A stretch of DNA of 64,000 nucleotides from Isoetes taiwanensis (GCA_021234155.1 JAJEKV010000066.1:60001-124000), one strand, 5' to 3'; numbered from the stretch's first letter, positions 34,557 through 46,148 are shown. Notes: generated by a model not told the origin, from the sequence alone. Made by a program: numbers and translations.

Positions 34557-34872
34557 ACTATACTTCTTCAAAATCTTGTAAGGACCACTGTATATTGGGG
34601 AGAGCTTTCATTTCTTTTCTGCAAGCAATGGCAATATTGCTTTTCTTTTCAGATTCGCAGAAAAGACCACACGAAAGTACACCATTTGACCCTCATGTAG
34701 CTTGATCAGGGCTCTTGACAAATTGGCACGTGCCCTTGCCCAATTCTGGGCCTATCTCATATGCAATTGACACAATCCAAGTGTAACATCCATGCTTTCA
34801 AACATACTTATTGCAGCATCAGTTTTCAACCCATCAAAACCAAGCGATACAGGCTCTCTGGATTCCTCCCAA

Positions 34873-34884
34873 ACATAGCTATAA
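34873..34884. repeat. Target-site duplication of the LINE, left copy
   Basis: ACATAGCTATAA, identical to 39,002-39,013. Removing the LINE and one copy restores the gypsy integrase reading (SPFIAM followed by FGRNPE). Confidence 0.85.
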
Positions 34885-34976
34885 TAATAATAATAATAAT
34901 AATAATTATTGTCACGCCTTCAGACCCTCAGGTCCATCAGCGAAAATGAAACAACAATGTCAGCAACGGCTCACCC

Positions 34977-37900
34977 TTAGGCGAGCAAATTTTCAGCCAT
35001 TCTATATAAAGCTAATAACTCATTTCTAGATTTAAAGTATTCAAGAAGATATGTTCCAAGCTTCGGTGGAGATAGATCTAACAAAAGAGAAAAAGAACCA
35101 CATGAGATTTGGTGATCTTCTCTGACATGAGCAAAGGCCGAACACCTCAGCAATGCATGGTCCTCATCCTCCACTTGTGCTTCTAGACAACATGGGCAAA
35201 AACGCAGCTCTCTTGCCACCCCTTGCTCTCGTCCGCTTTCAATTTGTAGACAATGCGAACTAAGTCTTAATCTAGCAATGAGTTGCCGTTTTTTTCGACT
35301 GAGCTCCACCTTTAAATAAGCCTGCTCTTCATAGACTACCATAGCATTAACTTCTTGTCTATAGAAGTTTCTCTACTCCAAGATCATTGTTTGGCCACAG
35401 CTTCTGTAAAGCACGTTCAATCACCAATGCACGCAATCCAACATCTGTGTCTGGAAGATCAACAAGATCAATACCCCAAATTGTAGCCCACTCTACAAGG
35501 TGTCTATACCATCCAGCATGAATCTGCGTTCGAGACTCTCGTAAAGCTTGTTTAGGTATCCTTTCATCGTCCATGCTTTCTATCCTTTGATAGTAGGTAA
35601 GAGTCTGAAACAAGGCTTCCACCTCTAGTGGATACAATCCTGTCTCTGCTAATAACATCTCATAGGGAGTTTGGATTTTCACCCCTAACTCTTCCAACAG
35701 AAACCTCTTTTGCACCTGTTCAATTTTTCCCCATTTTGCCCTGGCCAAACCCGGTCCCCACGCTGGACAGCCATAGAGCACAAATGTTTGCACCATCACT
35801 TTAAACATAAGCCTCCAAAGAGACCAGCACCAAATATGTCGTTGTCGCCACAGACTAAAAGAGTGGTACAAAGCTCGAAGACCTCCGTTTATCCTCTTCT
35901 CTACCCCCACTGACCATTTATAATCATTGGTGAAATCAATCCCCAAGTATTTATATTGTTTCACCTGTTCCAGCATTTCACCATCAAGATACATGGCCAC
36001 TGTGTCTCGAGATCCTATAACCATCACCTTTGTCTTACTTTTATTCACTTTCATGCCGGTGTCATTGCAAAATTGCTCAAGCACTTTTTGTAGCAATTTT
36101 GCAAACTGTTTCAGATTACGGAGACAAGTATAACATCATCAGCATAAAGCAAAAGCCTCAAAATGTAATCACCAACCTTCACTCCCACATTTTCCTTTAC
36201 TAGCCATGCTTCAAGCTCATCAATGAAGAGACCAAAAAGCGTGGGCGATAGAGGGCACCCCTGTTTCACCCCAATATTACTCTCCACCTTCTCCAAACCA
36301 TCCAGCGGAAAGGTCAATTCCACCAACACTCTCTCATACAGTCGTGCAACTGCCTTGCGTAATGGGATTGGCACCCCCAAATTCTCCAAGCGTGTCCCTA
36401 ATTTGCTACGGGACACTCTATCGAATGCCTTCGTAAAATCCACAAAGCAGCAATATAATGTGCGACCGACACCTTTAGCTCCTTCTGCCATGACGCGCAA
36501 GGTCACTAAGTGATCCACAGTAGAGTGGTCCCTTCTAAAACCTGCTTGGCTTAAAGCACGCACCCCCACAATAAGTCATTGACTGAAATCTTTTTCTCTA
36601 ATATAGCCCCAAAGAGCTTGGCCATTACACTACTAATCATAATAGTGCGGTAATTCTGAACACAAGCTAGATCCCCAGCCTTCAGGATAGTCACAATCCT
36701 GCTTATGCACCATTGGTTAGGAAAACCAGTATTAAGAGCCAAGTTAAACAACTCAGCTATTTTAGCATGCAATGTCTCCCCTCCCCATTTGAGCATCTCA
36801 ATGGCGAAGCCTTCTGCATCACGAGCTTTCCCATTTGCCATCTTTTGCAAAGATATTCTCACATCCTCAGCATCAAATGTGTCAGGCACATCAACAGTCA
36901 CTAAATCCATAGGGCCGCTTACACTGCCGTGTAGATTTTTGGCGAAATTGAGTAACTCATGCCTACTAAAATCACCTGCATTAGAGATTGGAGGTTTTAT
37001 TATTCAAAATTCCTTAGGAAAATCTGAGAAGTTCATGTCGAGCTTTGCTTGCCATTGTTTTCAGTTGCTTCTTTTCTTTTTTGTAAACTTTTTTAAAGCT
37101 GTTTCCTAGCTTCTAGCCTTGTATGACTTTGATAAAAGGCACGTCTTGCTTCTTGCATTCCTCATCCACCATTCTTTGATGCTTTTCGAAAGTGCAAATG
37201 ACCCTTAGTCCTCCCAAAGACATTGGTTGCCACTTCCGATATTGTGTTCATAAGTAATGCATTTTTAACAGACAAATCCCCTGACCATTCAATAGATTGG
37301 AGAGCATTTTCCATCTCAATTGCATAATCCCCTGCTTTCTCCCATTTACACTTCCACTTGCCTTGTTGAACATTCAGAGTAGTTTTTTTAATTATCTTTA
37401 AAGATAAATTAAATTTTAAAGCCGCGTGATCCGATTCAGGTTCTGCCTCAACTCGAAAACAATCCACAAGGCTCAACCGAGTTGGATCCCCTATCAAATA
37501 ATCTACCACGCTAGCCCCTTGCGGGAGAATGCATGTCATAGCCCTAGAGGAAGGAAAATTAGGGATGCCATTGAAAATCACCATATCAGATGACTCACAA
37601 AGCTGAAGCACAAGGTGTCCCATATCATTTTCCGTATTATCCTCAGAGAACCTTTGCCAACCTGCTAATTCCATCTCATGTACAGATAGTTCCTGAAGCA
37701 ATAGGTCTTTTATCCCTTCCAACTTGATACTTGCTTGACTTTGAGCAATTCGGTCATTAAAATCCCCAGCCACAAATACTGGACCTTTTAACTTAAATTC
37801 AGCGATATCTCGCGCAAGATGGATGAATGGATCTTCTGATGAAATACCTGATTGTTTATACACGGAACTATCTGGTGGAGCAAAATAAACTACTGCAACA

Positions 37901-38202
37901 TATACTACAATTTGACCTCTAATTTCCAGCCACATATACTGTTTGTACTCACATACTTTTATCACGCGTATAGCTTGAGCATATTGTGTGCGCACAAAGC
38001 AGGCAATGCCACCGAAGCCTCTGCCTCTTCCTGTACCCTTTGCATTCCATGCCGATTCAATCAATCTGAAACCGGTAAGTTTTTCTAATCTACCCATTTC
38101 ATGTTCCCAAGTTTCTAATAAAACTAGAAAATCCACAGATTCTAACAAAGATGTAATTGAAACTTGTTTCCTGTTATTCCAGCCGTTCGCATTCCATATC
38201 AT
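34977..38202 (-). pseudogene. LINE ORF2: endonuclease, RT, C-terminal zinc finger
   Basis: 38,202-37,162 is the APE-type endonuclease with LLETWEHEM, VAGDFNDRIAQ and SDHAALKFNL (Glu, Asp-Asn and Asp-His active-site motifs). 36,910-36,551 is the RT fingers region (NGKARDAEGFAIEMLKWGG). 36,569-36,111 is the palm: FVDFTKAFDRV, GVKQGCPLSPTLFGLF and LLYADDVILVS, with both Asp present. 36,096-35,359 is the thumb and connection. 35,342-34,977 carries CPCCLEAQVEDEDHALLRC, a CCHC-type motif. Frameshifts near 37,160, 36,555, 36,105 and 35,350 break it into blocks. The protein nicks target DNA and copies LINE RNA. Confidence 0.85.
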
Positions 38203-38241
38203 ACACCTGAGGGTCTCAGATCCCTATTCAACAATCTTAGC

Positions 38242-38937
38242 CTAAGCTCCATTTTCTTTGACCCAAATCTTATCTCCTAGGATGTACGCATGTTTTCCTG
38301 CATCTTTGTAAGCTCGCACTTTCTGTAATTTATCGCGGAACTCCTCTTGTTGCTGCTGCATGAGATCATCGTTTAGCCAAAGCCTTTGCCCTTTAAGTAC
38401 GCTCCGATTGAACATGACTCGTTCTCGAGCCTGGAGGTTCTGGAATTTAATGATGATTGGCCTCGGCTTACTTTCGTGTTTCTTTCCCACACGGAAGCAA
38501 CTGATAAAACCTGGATCATGGAGATGCATGGTGTTATCAAAGAAATTGGCAACTGCTTTATTCACATCTGCTTCCTCCTCTGAAAGACCTGAGAGCTTAA
38601 TATTCAATTTCTTGTTTGCACGGGCTTGTTCTTCTCTCAAAAGAGTGCTGACATAGGATTCCACATGTTCAACAATTGTCTCAACTTTCCCGCTTGCATC
38701 TGCATTTTCTTGATCAAATTGCATGGCACCAAGCTGTTCTTTCACGTATTTTAGTTCATTGTTTACAGAAATGAGCTCCTTCTTTAAACTTCCAATTTCT
38801 TCTTTCAATTGACATACCTGGTCTTGTAACTATTTTTTGTTTGCATCTTCAGCAGCCTTCCTGGCATCCTCAGCATCCCATCACTGCAGAAGAGCCACGA
38901 AGCTTTCAATCCTGTCCAAAATGGCCTTCTGTGCCAT
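38242..38937 (-). pseudogene. LINE ORF1 with coiled coil and RRM-like domain
   Basis: The frame starts at an ATG at 38,937 (MAQKAILDRIESF) and has two in-frame stops (TGA and TAG) before a 188-codon open stretch. That stretch has a heptad-like region (EEIGSLKKELISVNNELKY) and then KLNIKLSGLSEEEADVNKA, DPGFISCFRVGKKHESKPRP and IIIKFQNLQARERVM. This order, coiled coil then RRM-like domain, is that of L1 Transposase_22-type ORF1 proteins, which bind RNA. Most plant L1 ORF1 proteins instead have a DUF4283-like domain plus a CCHC knuckle, as in the element at 60.9-63.9 kb. Confidence 0.75.
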
Positions 38938-39001
38938 TCTGACTTCCCTGTCGCCGCCTTCCCGTTGCCGCTCAAAACGTCGCCGCCTTCCCGTTCACCT
39001 T

Positions 39002-39013
39002 ACATAGCTATAA
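39002..39013. repeat. Target-site duplication of the LINE, right copy
   Basis: ACATAGCTATAA, identical to 34,873-34,884. It lies inside the integrase codons for SPFIAM. Confidence 0.85.
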
Positions 39014-39923
39014 ATGGGCTAGTTTTGATACTCTATTAATATCCATTATTGTAAGCAAACTCTACAATTGGCAAATAGTCCTCCATCTGGATTGTTGAGT
39101 GGTCACATAAGAATTTGATTCACTCTTTCAGTTTGCCCATCTGTCTCAGGGTGATCTCCACTAGAGAACTGAAGAGTGCATTTTAATGCAAAGAACAATT
39201 CTCGCCAGAAATTCGCAGTGAACTTCACATCTCGATCACTCACAATAATTTTGAGTAACCCAAAAATAGGAAATACATACTGCATATAAGTCTTGGCCAC
39301 CGCCAAGCCATCAACATTCTTTGTCAGAGGTATAAAGCATGCATACTTTGTTAATCTATCCACAATGACAAATATTTGGGTGTAATGATACATAGTTCGA
39401 GACAACTTCACAATATAATCCACAAAGATTTCACTCCACCTCTCCTCTGGCATAGGCTGAGGTTGCAAAAGTCTTGGAGTTTTGCATCGACCTGCTTTAA
39501 CCTGCTGACATGTCTTTTAGGCCAGGCCAATAAAACATTCTCATGAGCGATTCATATGTTTTCCATGTTTGGGTCCCATGACCTCTTGGTCTCCATGGAT
39601 GTTAAAAAAACTATTCTATTCTATTCTATTCTATTCTATTCATTCATCCCCATGCCTAGCATAAGGTGCATAAATACTTCCCTTATAATACCAGAGTCCA
39701 TCCTGGATATCCCAAGCATCATGTAACTTGGATAGATGCTGCAAATTCAGAATATAGGCATCCAAGTCATATGTTTGCTTAATCTGTGACACCAAAGCAA
39801 TCTCATATTGAACCATCGCATTCACTTCCTTAACCCTAGAAAGAGCATCAACAACATGATTCTTTTTCCCAGGAAAATGTTCAACATGAAAATGAAATTG
39901 AGAAAGGAAGTCCAACCACCTTG
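39014..39923 (-). pseudogene. Gypsy RNase H end and integrase
   Basis: 39,923-39,640 reads TARWLDFLSQFHFHVEHFPG and KKNHVVDALSRV, the end of RNase H of gypsy elements. A (TTCTA)n run at 39,611-39,642 interrupts. Near 39,500 the CQQVKAGRCKTP block is the H2C2 zinc region. 39,468-39,103 is the integrase core, with FVDYIVKLSRT, IFVIVDRLTKYACFIP, IVSDRDVKFTANFWREL and DGQTERVNQ. The DDE residues Asp-Asp are visible (FVDY, SDRD), with the Glu in DGQTERVNQ. MEDYLPIVEFAYNN continues to the LINE insertion point. Frames are broken. Confidence 0.75.
39611..39642. repeat. (CTATT)n microsatellite
   Basis: About six units of the pentamer inside the gypsy integrase region. The same motif as at 34,531-34,556. 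Confidence 0.85.
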
Positions 39924-40527
39924 CAGTACTGTCAGGTACGTTTAGTACGGTATGGGTATTATACATACTTAACGTATTAATATCGTATGCATACCTCTCA
40001 TTTAAAAAATACTTTAAATACGTTTTTTGGAATTATAAAATACTTATTAAATACGTACTTTACGTACAGTACGTTAGGTACTTCCTGTAATTTTTTAGAA
40101 CTATTATTTCTTGTATTGCAGTTGAAATAGTTGCAATAACAATTAGTATGAAGAACTGCAAGTTTTAAATAATGAATCAAAATATATTACTCTAGAAAAT
40201 TAAGTATTTCTCAAAGTTTTCAATCCAAAATATGTCTACTTAAGAGTTATATATTCTATTTTGTAATCTACACCCACAGACAAATAACTTTAAGTAATTG
40301 TTGCTCATTTATTGCATCGAAAGCTATTAACCACCGCTGACCTCTGTATTTCTTTCCTGGCATGAATGCAAGCTACTAAAGTATTAAGGAGAAGGTCTGC
40401 CTCCTGCCATGACAAAAGAAGGAGAAAGGTGGGTCTGCATCTCCATCTCCGTTCTGATTCGGCGGCTAGGATAAGAAGAAAGAGGGGGAAAATGTAGAGG
40501 TTTTGGGTTTTATTTGCAAGAAGATTG

Positions 40528-40558
<31 letters not shown>

Positions 40559-40862
40559 TACAATTCCATAATTTCCCTAATGTCTAAAGTCTCCTAATGT
40601 GTTTTTTACTCCTATTCTATAATATGTAATAATGTATTTTTCCTAATGTATAATTTTACCAATTCTATTGGCCTAATGTCATTTGGACGCTTTTTTTTAT
40701 AAAGTATATATTATACATATTGTATGTATTAATACTTAAGTACGGTATGAATAAAACAAGAGCTCAATTTGACTTGTCAACTTATAGGTATAGTACGTAT
40801 AGTACTGTGGGGAAGGTACGGGACGTATGTAAACGTAAAATACGGGTACGTAAACAACACTG
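39924..40862. other. 0.94-kb AT-rich insert in the gypsy element, possible hAT-like element
   Basis: The left end begins CAGTACTGTCAGGTACG and the right end, inverted, begins CAGTGTTGTTTACGTACCCG. Both start CAGT and resemble hAT-type termini, and both are rich in GTACG. The interior is AT-rich, with a T-run at 40,530-40,552 and no coding. It lies between RNase H and gag sequence of the gypsy element, where protease and RT should be. Flanking 8-bp target duplications do not match, so insertion plus deletion, or another origin, is possible. Confidence 0.35.
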
Positions 40863-41227
40863 GTCCAACAAACATATCCATGATGTCCTTGCTGCCAGCG
40901 CGCAAAGCTCTTCCATGTCAATGGCCAAAACTGTCTTAGATTTCAATTTCTCTTCAACCTTTTCATTCACATTTGCTTTCTTGTTATCAGTTTCTTGTTT
41001 TGTGGCTAAGAGCACTCATGACTGACGTGCCCAGGCTCTCCACATCTATAACAAAAAATCTCCTCCCTGGGACCACTAGACTTAGAGTTTGCCTTACGCT
41101 TCTTGGAACTCTCCACCTGCAGATTTAGGCTTAGACTGTTTAGACTTTTTTTTTTTTGGAAAAACAATATTTTTCTTTTTTGAGAAATTCCAAGGTGTCC
41201 TCTTAAAGCACCCATCCTCTTCCCCAA
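40863..41227 (-). pseudogene. Gypsy gag: zinc-knuckle region
   Basis: Frame 41,227-41,006 has Lys/Ser-rich sequence followed by CYRCGEPGHVSHEC, a CX2CX4HX4C knuckle that binds RNA in gag. The following 40,782-41,015 frame is Lys/Glu-rich (KKANVNEKVEEKLKSK) and ends at the AT-rich insert. The N-terminal part of gag was not found upstream. Confidence 0.7.
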
Positions 41228-41324
41228 GATGACGAGCCAACATCATCGCTTTTTGAGAGCAACACTAGATAGACCACCTAAAAAGAAGTCAACTTGCCGA
41301 GTGTAATATGTGGGTCTCAATACC

Positions 41325-41460
41325 CACATATTTCTTTCTATATGGTGACCAAGAGCGTTGTATACTTCCTATCTGGCCTATTGTGGAGCCCACAAGAAGG
41401 TCGTGTACCCCTTTTTATATTAATCTAAAAATTCTTACCCTAAAAAAAAAATAATAATAA
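41325..41460 (+). mobile_element. 136-bp retroposed segment with A-rich tail
   Basis: Flanked by a perfect 21-bp direct repeat (41,304-41,324 and 41,461-41,481, starting TAATATGTGGGTCTC). It ends in A9 followed by (TAA)-like units at 41,442-41,460. Its last part ('ctaaaaattcttaccctaaaa') is like the 3' end of plant L1 elements. The best reading is a severely 5'-truncated LINE copy made by target-primed reverse transcription. The first repeat together with the next bases also forms an 11-bp-stem palindrome around 41,305-41,332. Confidence 0.7.
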
Positions 41461-41481
41461 TAATATGTGGGTCTCAATACC

Positions 41482-43489
41482 AAAATCTTATAAAGTACAT
41501 TCCATTTTTTTCTCCACATAGTGACGCGAGACAAAGAAATTCATGAGCGAGACAAAGAAAGTCATGCTATTCCATATGTTATTGTCTTACAATTGTCTCC
41601 ACTAACTCCATCTTTGATATCCACTTTTGGACCGCTCGCCTAGTTCATATGGCTAAAACTATGTGAACTCCCCTTGCATCTGTGGCCTATTCCTATAGTC
41701 AACATTCAAGATTGCAGTAGTAGACGTGTTTTTAAACCTATGTGAGATATAATGTAATCTCTTGCAGCTCCATGCATGAGATTGCCATCAAGTCCATACT
41801 TGAATAAATACAATGTTCATTGTTGTCTCTGATCACATTCGCTCTTACATTTGAGAATCTTCACAGATATGCCCTCTGCCTCCGCAATTACCTAATGATA
41901 TAATTAGCTTTGCTAGTTTTTATACATAACTTACTTGTAGATATCTGACCGGCTGCTCCAATTGATTCAATTGGGTTTCGGTTTGGCTGTCGTGGACAAC
42001 CAACAACCCCAATTTATAGTAACTTCTTCTTTTCCTTTTTAGAGTGATGTCTATATTTGCAACAACTATAGCTAATAGTATATACTTTATTGCTCCTATC
42101 ATTCTAGTATTTGATCATATTTGGCCTTTAGTAGCATTTAGATTATGACCAAGTTGTTAAAATTCCATTGCAAATTCATGTTATTCGTTCAACTCGGCAT
42201 TTCAATAGTTTGTTCCTTTTCCTATATCAAAGGAGATGCTAAACACTACACTTTTCAATGAGTTAAGCTTTATGTAAATTAGTGTTTATTTCTTTTTTTT
42301 TTTGTTTTTATAAATATTAATTCTACATTCTCTAACATAATGTTGTATTATTATATGATTACAATGTTTGACTTAGCAAATTGTCCAATTTACACTCTTG
42401 TTTTTTAAACCATCAACTTGCATTAAAGACCAAAGGGATGATGTCATAGAATTTGCTTATTATATATGATGATATTGTTACTAAATGCATGCTAGTGGCC
42501 TCCTGTTTTGTTTTGACGTGTACATATGTAAATGGACATGTATGCTACCTATATTCAGTGGATCCATGGTCTTGATTACTATATATTACTTTAAGGGTAA
42601 AATTCGATGGGTCTATGATACCTAATGGTACACCTATAAATATTCCCCTATATATCTTTTCTCGACTTATATACCTTAGGTCCATATGGACTAAAAGTGG
42701 CACGTTTGAACCAGGACTTTGCAGTTCCTATAGAACTTGAGGCCAACGAAGACAAATGTTGCCGCAATAAATTTCTTATCCTAAATGCATATGCATGTGT
42801 TGGGCATTCAATGCATTATGCCAGTAAAGCTTGCACATGTATGTGGGTACCACAATGTATTGTTGCTTCAATATGTGCCTGATATGGAAAAATTTGCAAT
42901 TTATTCAATTCTTTCATACTGGAAGAGACAAAAGATAATAAGACTTTTAGACAATGAATGGTGTTGTATAATGACTCTTGATAATTTTCTCCTAAAGCCG
43001 CACTGGTTCATACATAGACGTTGATATATTTTGTCGATATATATTTCATAAACACACTCTTTACACTGCAACTAATGCTTTTAATGAAGCAACATTCTTT
43101 ATTTTGACTACAATAGTTTCGAGGGATAAGCTATGATGTATAGGACTCCCTACACAGACAATAAAAAGATATTTCCAGTCCTTTTAGATTGAATAAATAA
43201 CGTTTAAAATATGTCTCCACACGTGGATTAAATAAATAAATAAAAAAAAAAAAGCCTTTAATCTTGTCTAAGACAAAATTCTAATCTTAAAAATCTTGTT
43301 CAGGAAAATTAAGATCCAATTAGCAGTCCTAAGAATACATCAGATGATCATATATTATTAGGCCCTGATATGGTCAATCATAATTAGTTAGCATATTGTA
43401 ACAGTGAACAACTTTATGAATGGCAAATATGTATATTGTCATTAAAAATGATCCTCATGCCTTGCATTTAAGAAATTTGAACGAGATCC
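41482..43489. other. Non-coding, AT-rich; no gene recognised
   Basis: Short open frames only, none resembling a known protein. Contains T- and A-runs (42,290-42,303; 43,240-43,251). Confidence 0.45.
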
Positions 43490-44002
43490 ATTATAGACCA
43501 AGCATGACAAATCTACATATGTCTATATATTTAGGAATAATGAATCATTAAAGCTAAATAATGCTAAATAATGTCAACTTATAACCTTAAGAAGATTACT
43601 GATCCATAAATAGAGCATAGACTATTAGATATAAACAGAGTTAGAGAGCTAAGCATATTTTCAATCAGATCATGCAAGATAAGGTTGCATGAGTAACCAG
43701 TCAAAATTTATAAGAGGTCTACACTAGTACATAAGCAATAGATAGTCATACTTCTAATTTAGCCACTATTTAGGTTAAAAACTTTTTCTGCATTGCTAGG
43801 CAGATCTGTTTGAATAACCGCATGATGAACATGATTGGCTTAGTCATATTCAAAAAAACAGGAAATGACATACAATAAGCTATGTAATGTAGATGTGTAA
43901 GAGCACCATCAAGTCAATTATATGTAACAAACATTTTGATCCTAATAGGAGACTCCTTGAATAAAATTATAACAAGGATATGGGTGGCCAGAAAGAATAG
44001 AA
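43490..44002. repeat. ~520-bp direct repeat, left copy
   Basis: Matches 45,611-46,148 along its whole length, with scattered substitutions and small indels, from 'accaagca.gacaa' to 'gggtggccagaaagaatagaag'. The left copy ends exactly where the LINE 3' tail begins. Non-coding. Confidence 0.85.
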
Positions 44003-44925
44003 GGAAGGAATGAAGGAAGGAAGGAAGTATATTTTAACGTCCGCGGAGGCCAAACTTGACTTATGAGACGGTACATGCAGTACACAAAACAGATAAAACC
44101 ACACCAAAAAGACAAATGCTACTATACAATGTGTCCCTACTACTGGGATGAAAAAACCCCCACATGGGAGGAAAAACCCTGGTAGTAGGCTCTCAGATCC
44201 CTTGTCCTGTAAGGGATTCTCTGACGGTAGAGACTTGCAAAATGTAGGATGCGAGACGTGCAACCATTAACGATGCCGACCAATTGATCGCGTGGTGCCT
44301 TGAGCATCTAAGATCGGCATGTGTTGCTTTCGGATATGCGTATATGCAGGACACTCTTGCGAGCATGATGCTCATCCTCTTTGTCGCATGTGGCAACACC
44401 GGCATATTCTCTCATCTTGGGGGATTCTACGCCCTCCATCGTAGTCCAACGACTGTTTCAATTGCGAGATGATGGGACCCGTCCTCACGAAGGCAATAGC
44501 TCTCCGTTTCTTCATAGATATATGCACTTTCAAATCTTTGGTGTGGGCCATGTTCGGTGTTGGATTAACTGCGTGTGGTAGTGCTCTGTTTTTAGGCTTT
44601 GCACAGTGGCTGCATCCCATAGAGTGGTGGCAAAGCTCATTGGATGTGCGACTGTCCCGGGCATCAGGCATAGCCACAATCTGCTGGTAGTCTATAGACC
44701 ACGTTGCGAACCACCCCTGACAGTGCTCCTGCCATACCCTCTTCAGTCGTTGTGGCTCTTGTGCCAATAACAAAGCCCTCGGGGGAAGACGTTGTGCATC
44801 CATGCTGGTGACCTTGTGGAAATATGCAAGATGTCTGCGCATAAGATAGGAATGTTGCGGGGGCGAACCAGGTCTCATATAGCAAAAATCGATAAAAGCG
44901 TGTCCTTGATACCTAGGCTGTATGT
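44003..44925 (-). mobile_element. 5'-truncated LINE, 3' end with (CTTC)n tail
   Basis: On the minus strand a 203-codon frame (44,983-44,372) reads MKKRRAIAFVRTGP and then RRIPQDERICRCCHMRQRG. This matches the C-terminal 'RxALARxRTGxH...GxxxIPRxERxCxxC' region of the non-L1 plant LINEs, with later HHARKS as the H part. A 3' UTR follows ('ttggcctccgcggacgtt' on the coding strand), then a CTTC-rich tail (plus strand 44,003-44,031). The junction with the 5' flank is near 44,925. The simple-repeat tail parallels the ATT tail of the 34.9-39.0 kb LINE. Confidence 0.6.
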
Positions 44926-45610
44926 TAAGAAGAACATATAAGTGGAAAATATGTATACTGCCATTGTTAAAAATGACCAACATGCATAGCTCTAAGAAAT
45001 TATAACTTGGTAAAAGTAGTTATGAACTTAGTGTATCTTTCATATATGAAAAATCCATAATCATAGAAACAATTTTTACAAAATACCTTACTGCCAGTAA
45101 TCAACAGAATGACAGTAAAAAGCTAAGATACTTACAGGAGTTTTTGAATTTAAGCCAATAAGTCAAAATAGATGTACATTTCATGAAGAATACATGTGAA
45201 CTCCAAACAATGAGCAAGAAGTTTGGTTACCTGCATGCCAACCATTCAATTATTAGCCTAAGAAGGGTAAAATCAAAAGGACATGCATGTAAGCAATAAA
45301 CTTCTTGGGTTTACCACCCTTCACATCGAAGGAGTTCCCAAAATGGTATAAAACATAAAAATGCAAGACAAATATGTTAGTAAGTGATGTTTTGCATTTA
45401 TGTGAACTTCATGATAGCTTCACCTCAGTCGGCCAGTCCCCTATTGTGAAGCAACATGATAGCATTAATGCATTAAGAAAGCCAAATACTGCTGCATGAC
45501 TTTTTCTTACAGCCTTAGCAAGTAACATTGATCAGCATATAGAGACAAGACTCTTAGATTTAATCAGAGTTCGTTAGACATGAATATAGAGTCCAACACT
45601 ACCATTATAC

Positions 45611-46148
45611 ACCAAGCAAGACAAGGCAACATATGTAATCCGTCTATATTTATAGGAATAATGAACCATTAAAGCAAAATACTGCTAAATAATGTCAACT
45701 TATAGCCTTAACAAATTTACTGATCAACATATAGAGATTAGACTCTTAGATTTAATCAGAGTTAGATGCACAAGACCAGAGAGCCAAGCATAATTCCTTA
45801 ACCTCAGATCATGCAAGATAAGGCTGCATATGTAATCAGTCTAAATTTATAGGAAGTCTACACTAGTAGATAAGTTATTGACAGTTATACTTCGGGTTTA
45901 GCCATCATTTAGGCTAAAATCTTTTTCTGCATTGCTAGGCAGATATGTTCAAATCGTTGTATTGCATGCTGAACATGCTTGGCTTAGTAATATTCAATGA
46001 AACAGGAAATGCCATTCAATAAGCTATGTAATGAAGACATGCAAGAGCAGCACCAAGCTAATTATATGCAGCAAAATCATTGATACTAATAGGAGATCCT
46101 TTGAATAAAATTATAACAAGGACATGGGTGGCCAGAAAGAATAGAAGT
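45611..46148. repeat. ~540-bp direct repeat, right copy
   Basis: Partner of 43,490-44,002. Further related segments lie at 44,940-45,000 (matching 43,424-43,475) and at 45,505-45,600 (a partial copy of 45,700-45,790). The whole 43.4-46.15 kb block is therefore a partly duplicated region carrying a LINE insertion. Confidence 0.85.

Larger units (their letters stand above)
33879..34872 (-). pseudogene. Gypsy pol C terminus: integrase end and chromodomain-like region
   Basis: Directly left of the LINE the minus strand continues the integrase (FGRNPESLYRLVL). Then come NWARARANLSRALIKLHEGQ and KLSPIYSGPYKIL, which are the integrase C-terminal 'GPYxIL' module. In 34,187-33,880 it reads EKYMVEFDRIPTLERILNSW and MEFPVKWKYRH, then MAQWSGAILENKNPRGE and a TAA at 33,879. 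The VKWK core resembles the chromodomain of plant gypsy elements. Several frameshifts and one stop are present. Confidence 0.7.
34885..39001 (-). mobile_element. Near full-length 4.1-kb LINE with (TTA)n tail
   Basis: Bounded by the 12-bp duplication ACATAGCTATAA. On the minus strand it has a ~64-bp 5' UTR, ORF1 with a coiled coil and RRM-like domain, ORF2 with APE endonuclease, RT and a C-terminal CCHC motif, a short 3' UTR, and an ATT-repeat tail instead of poly(A). The tail and RT type (CFVDFTKAFDRV, KQGCPLSPTLFGLF) set it apart from the L1 elements at the window edges. The tail resembles the simple-repeat tails of I/Jockey-like LINEs; clade assignment is tentative. Confidence 0.85.
33876..41227 (-). 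mobile_element. Ty3/gypsy element, decayed, hosting a LINE
   Basis: Read on the minus strand: a gag zinc knuckle (41.0-41.2 kb), a gap where protease and RT should be that is filled by a 0.9-kb AT-rich insert, the end of RNase H, the integrase, then a chromodomain-like pol C terminus. A polypurine tract and the start of a 3' LTR follow at about 33,875. The integrase is split by the LINE at 34,885-39,001. Internal deletions and stops mean it is dead. No 5' LTR was found near 41.2 kb, so the copy is probably truncated there. Confidence 0.75.
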
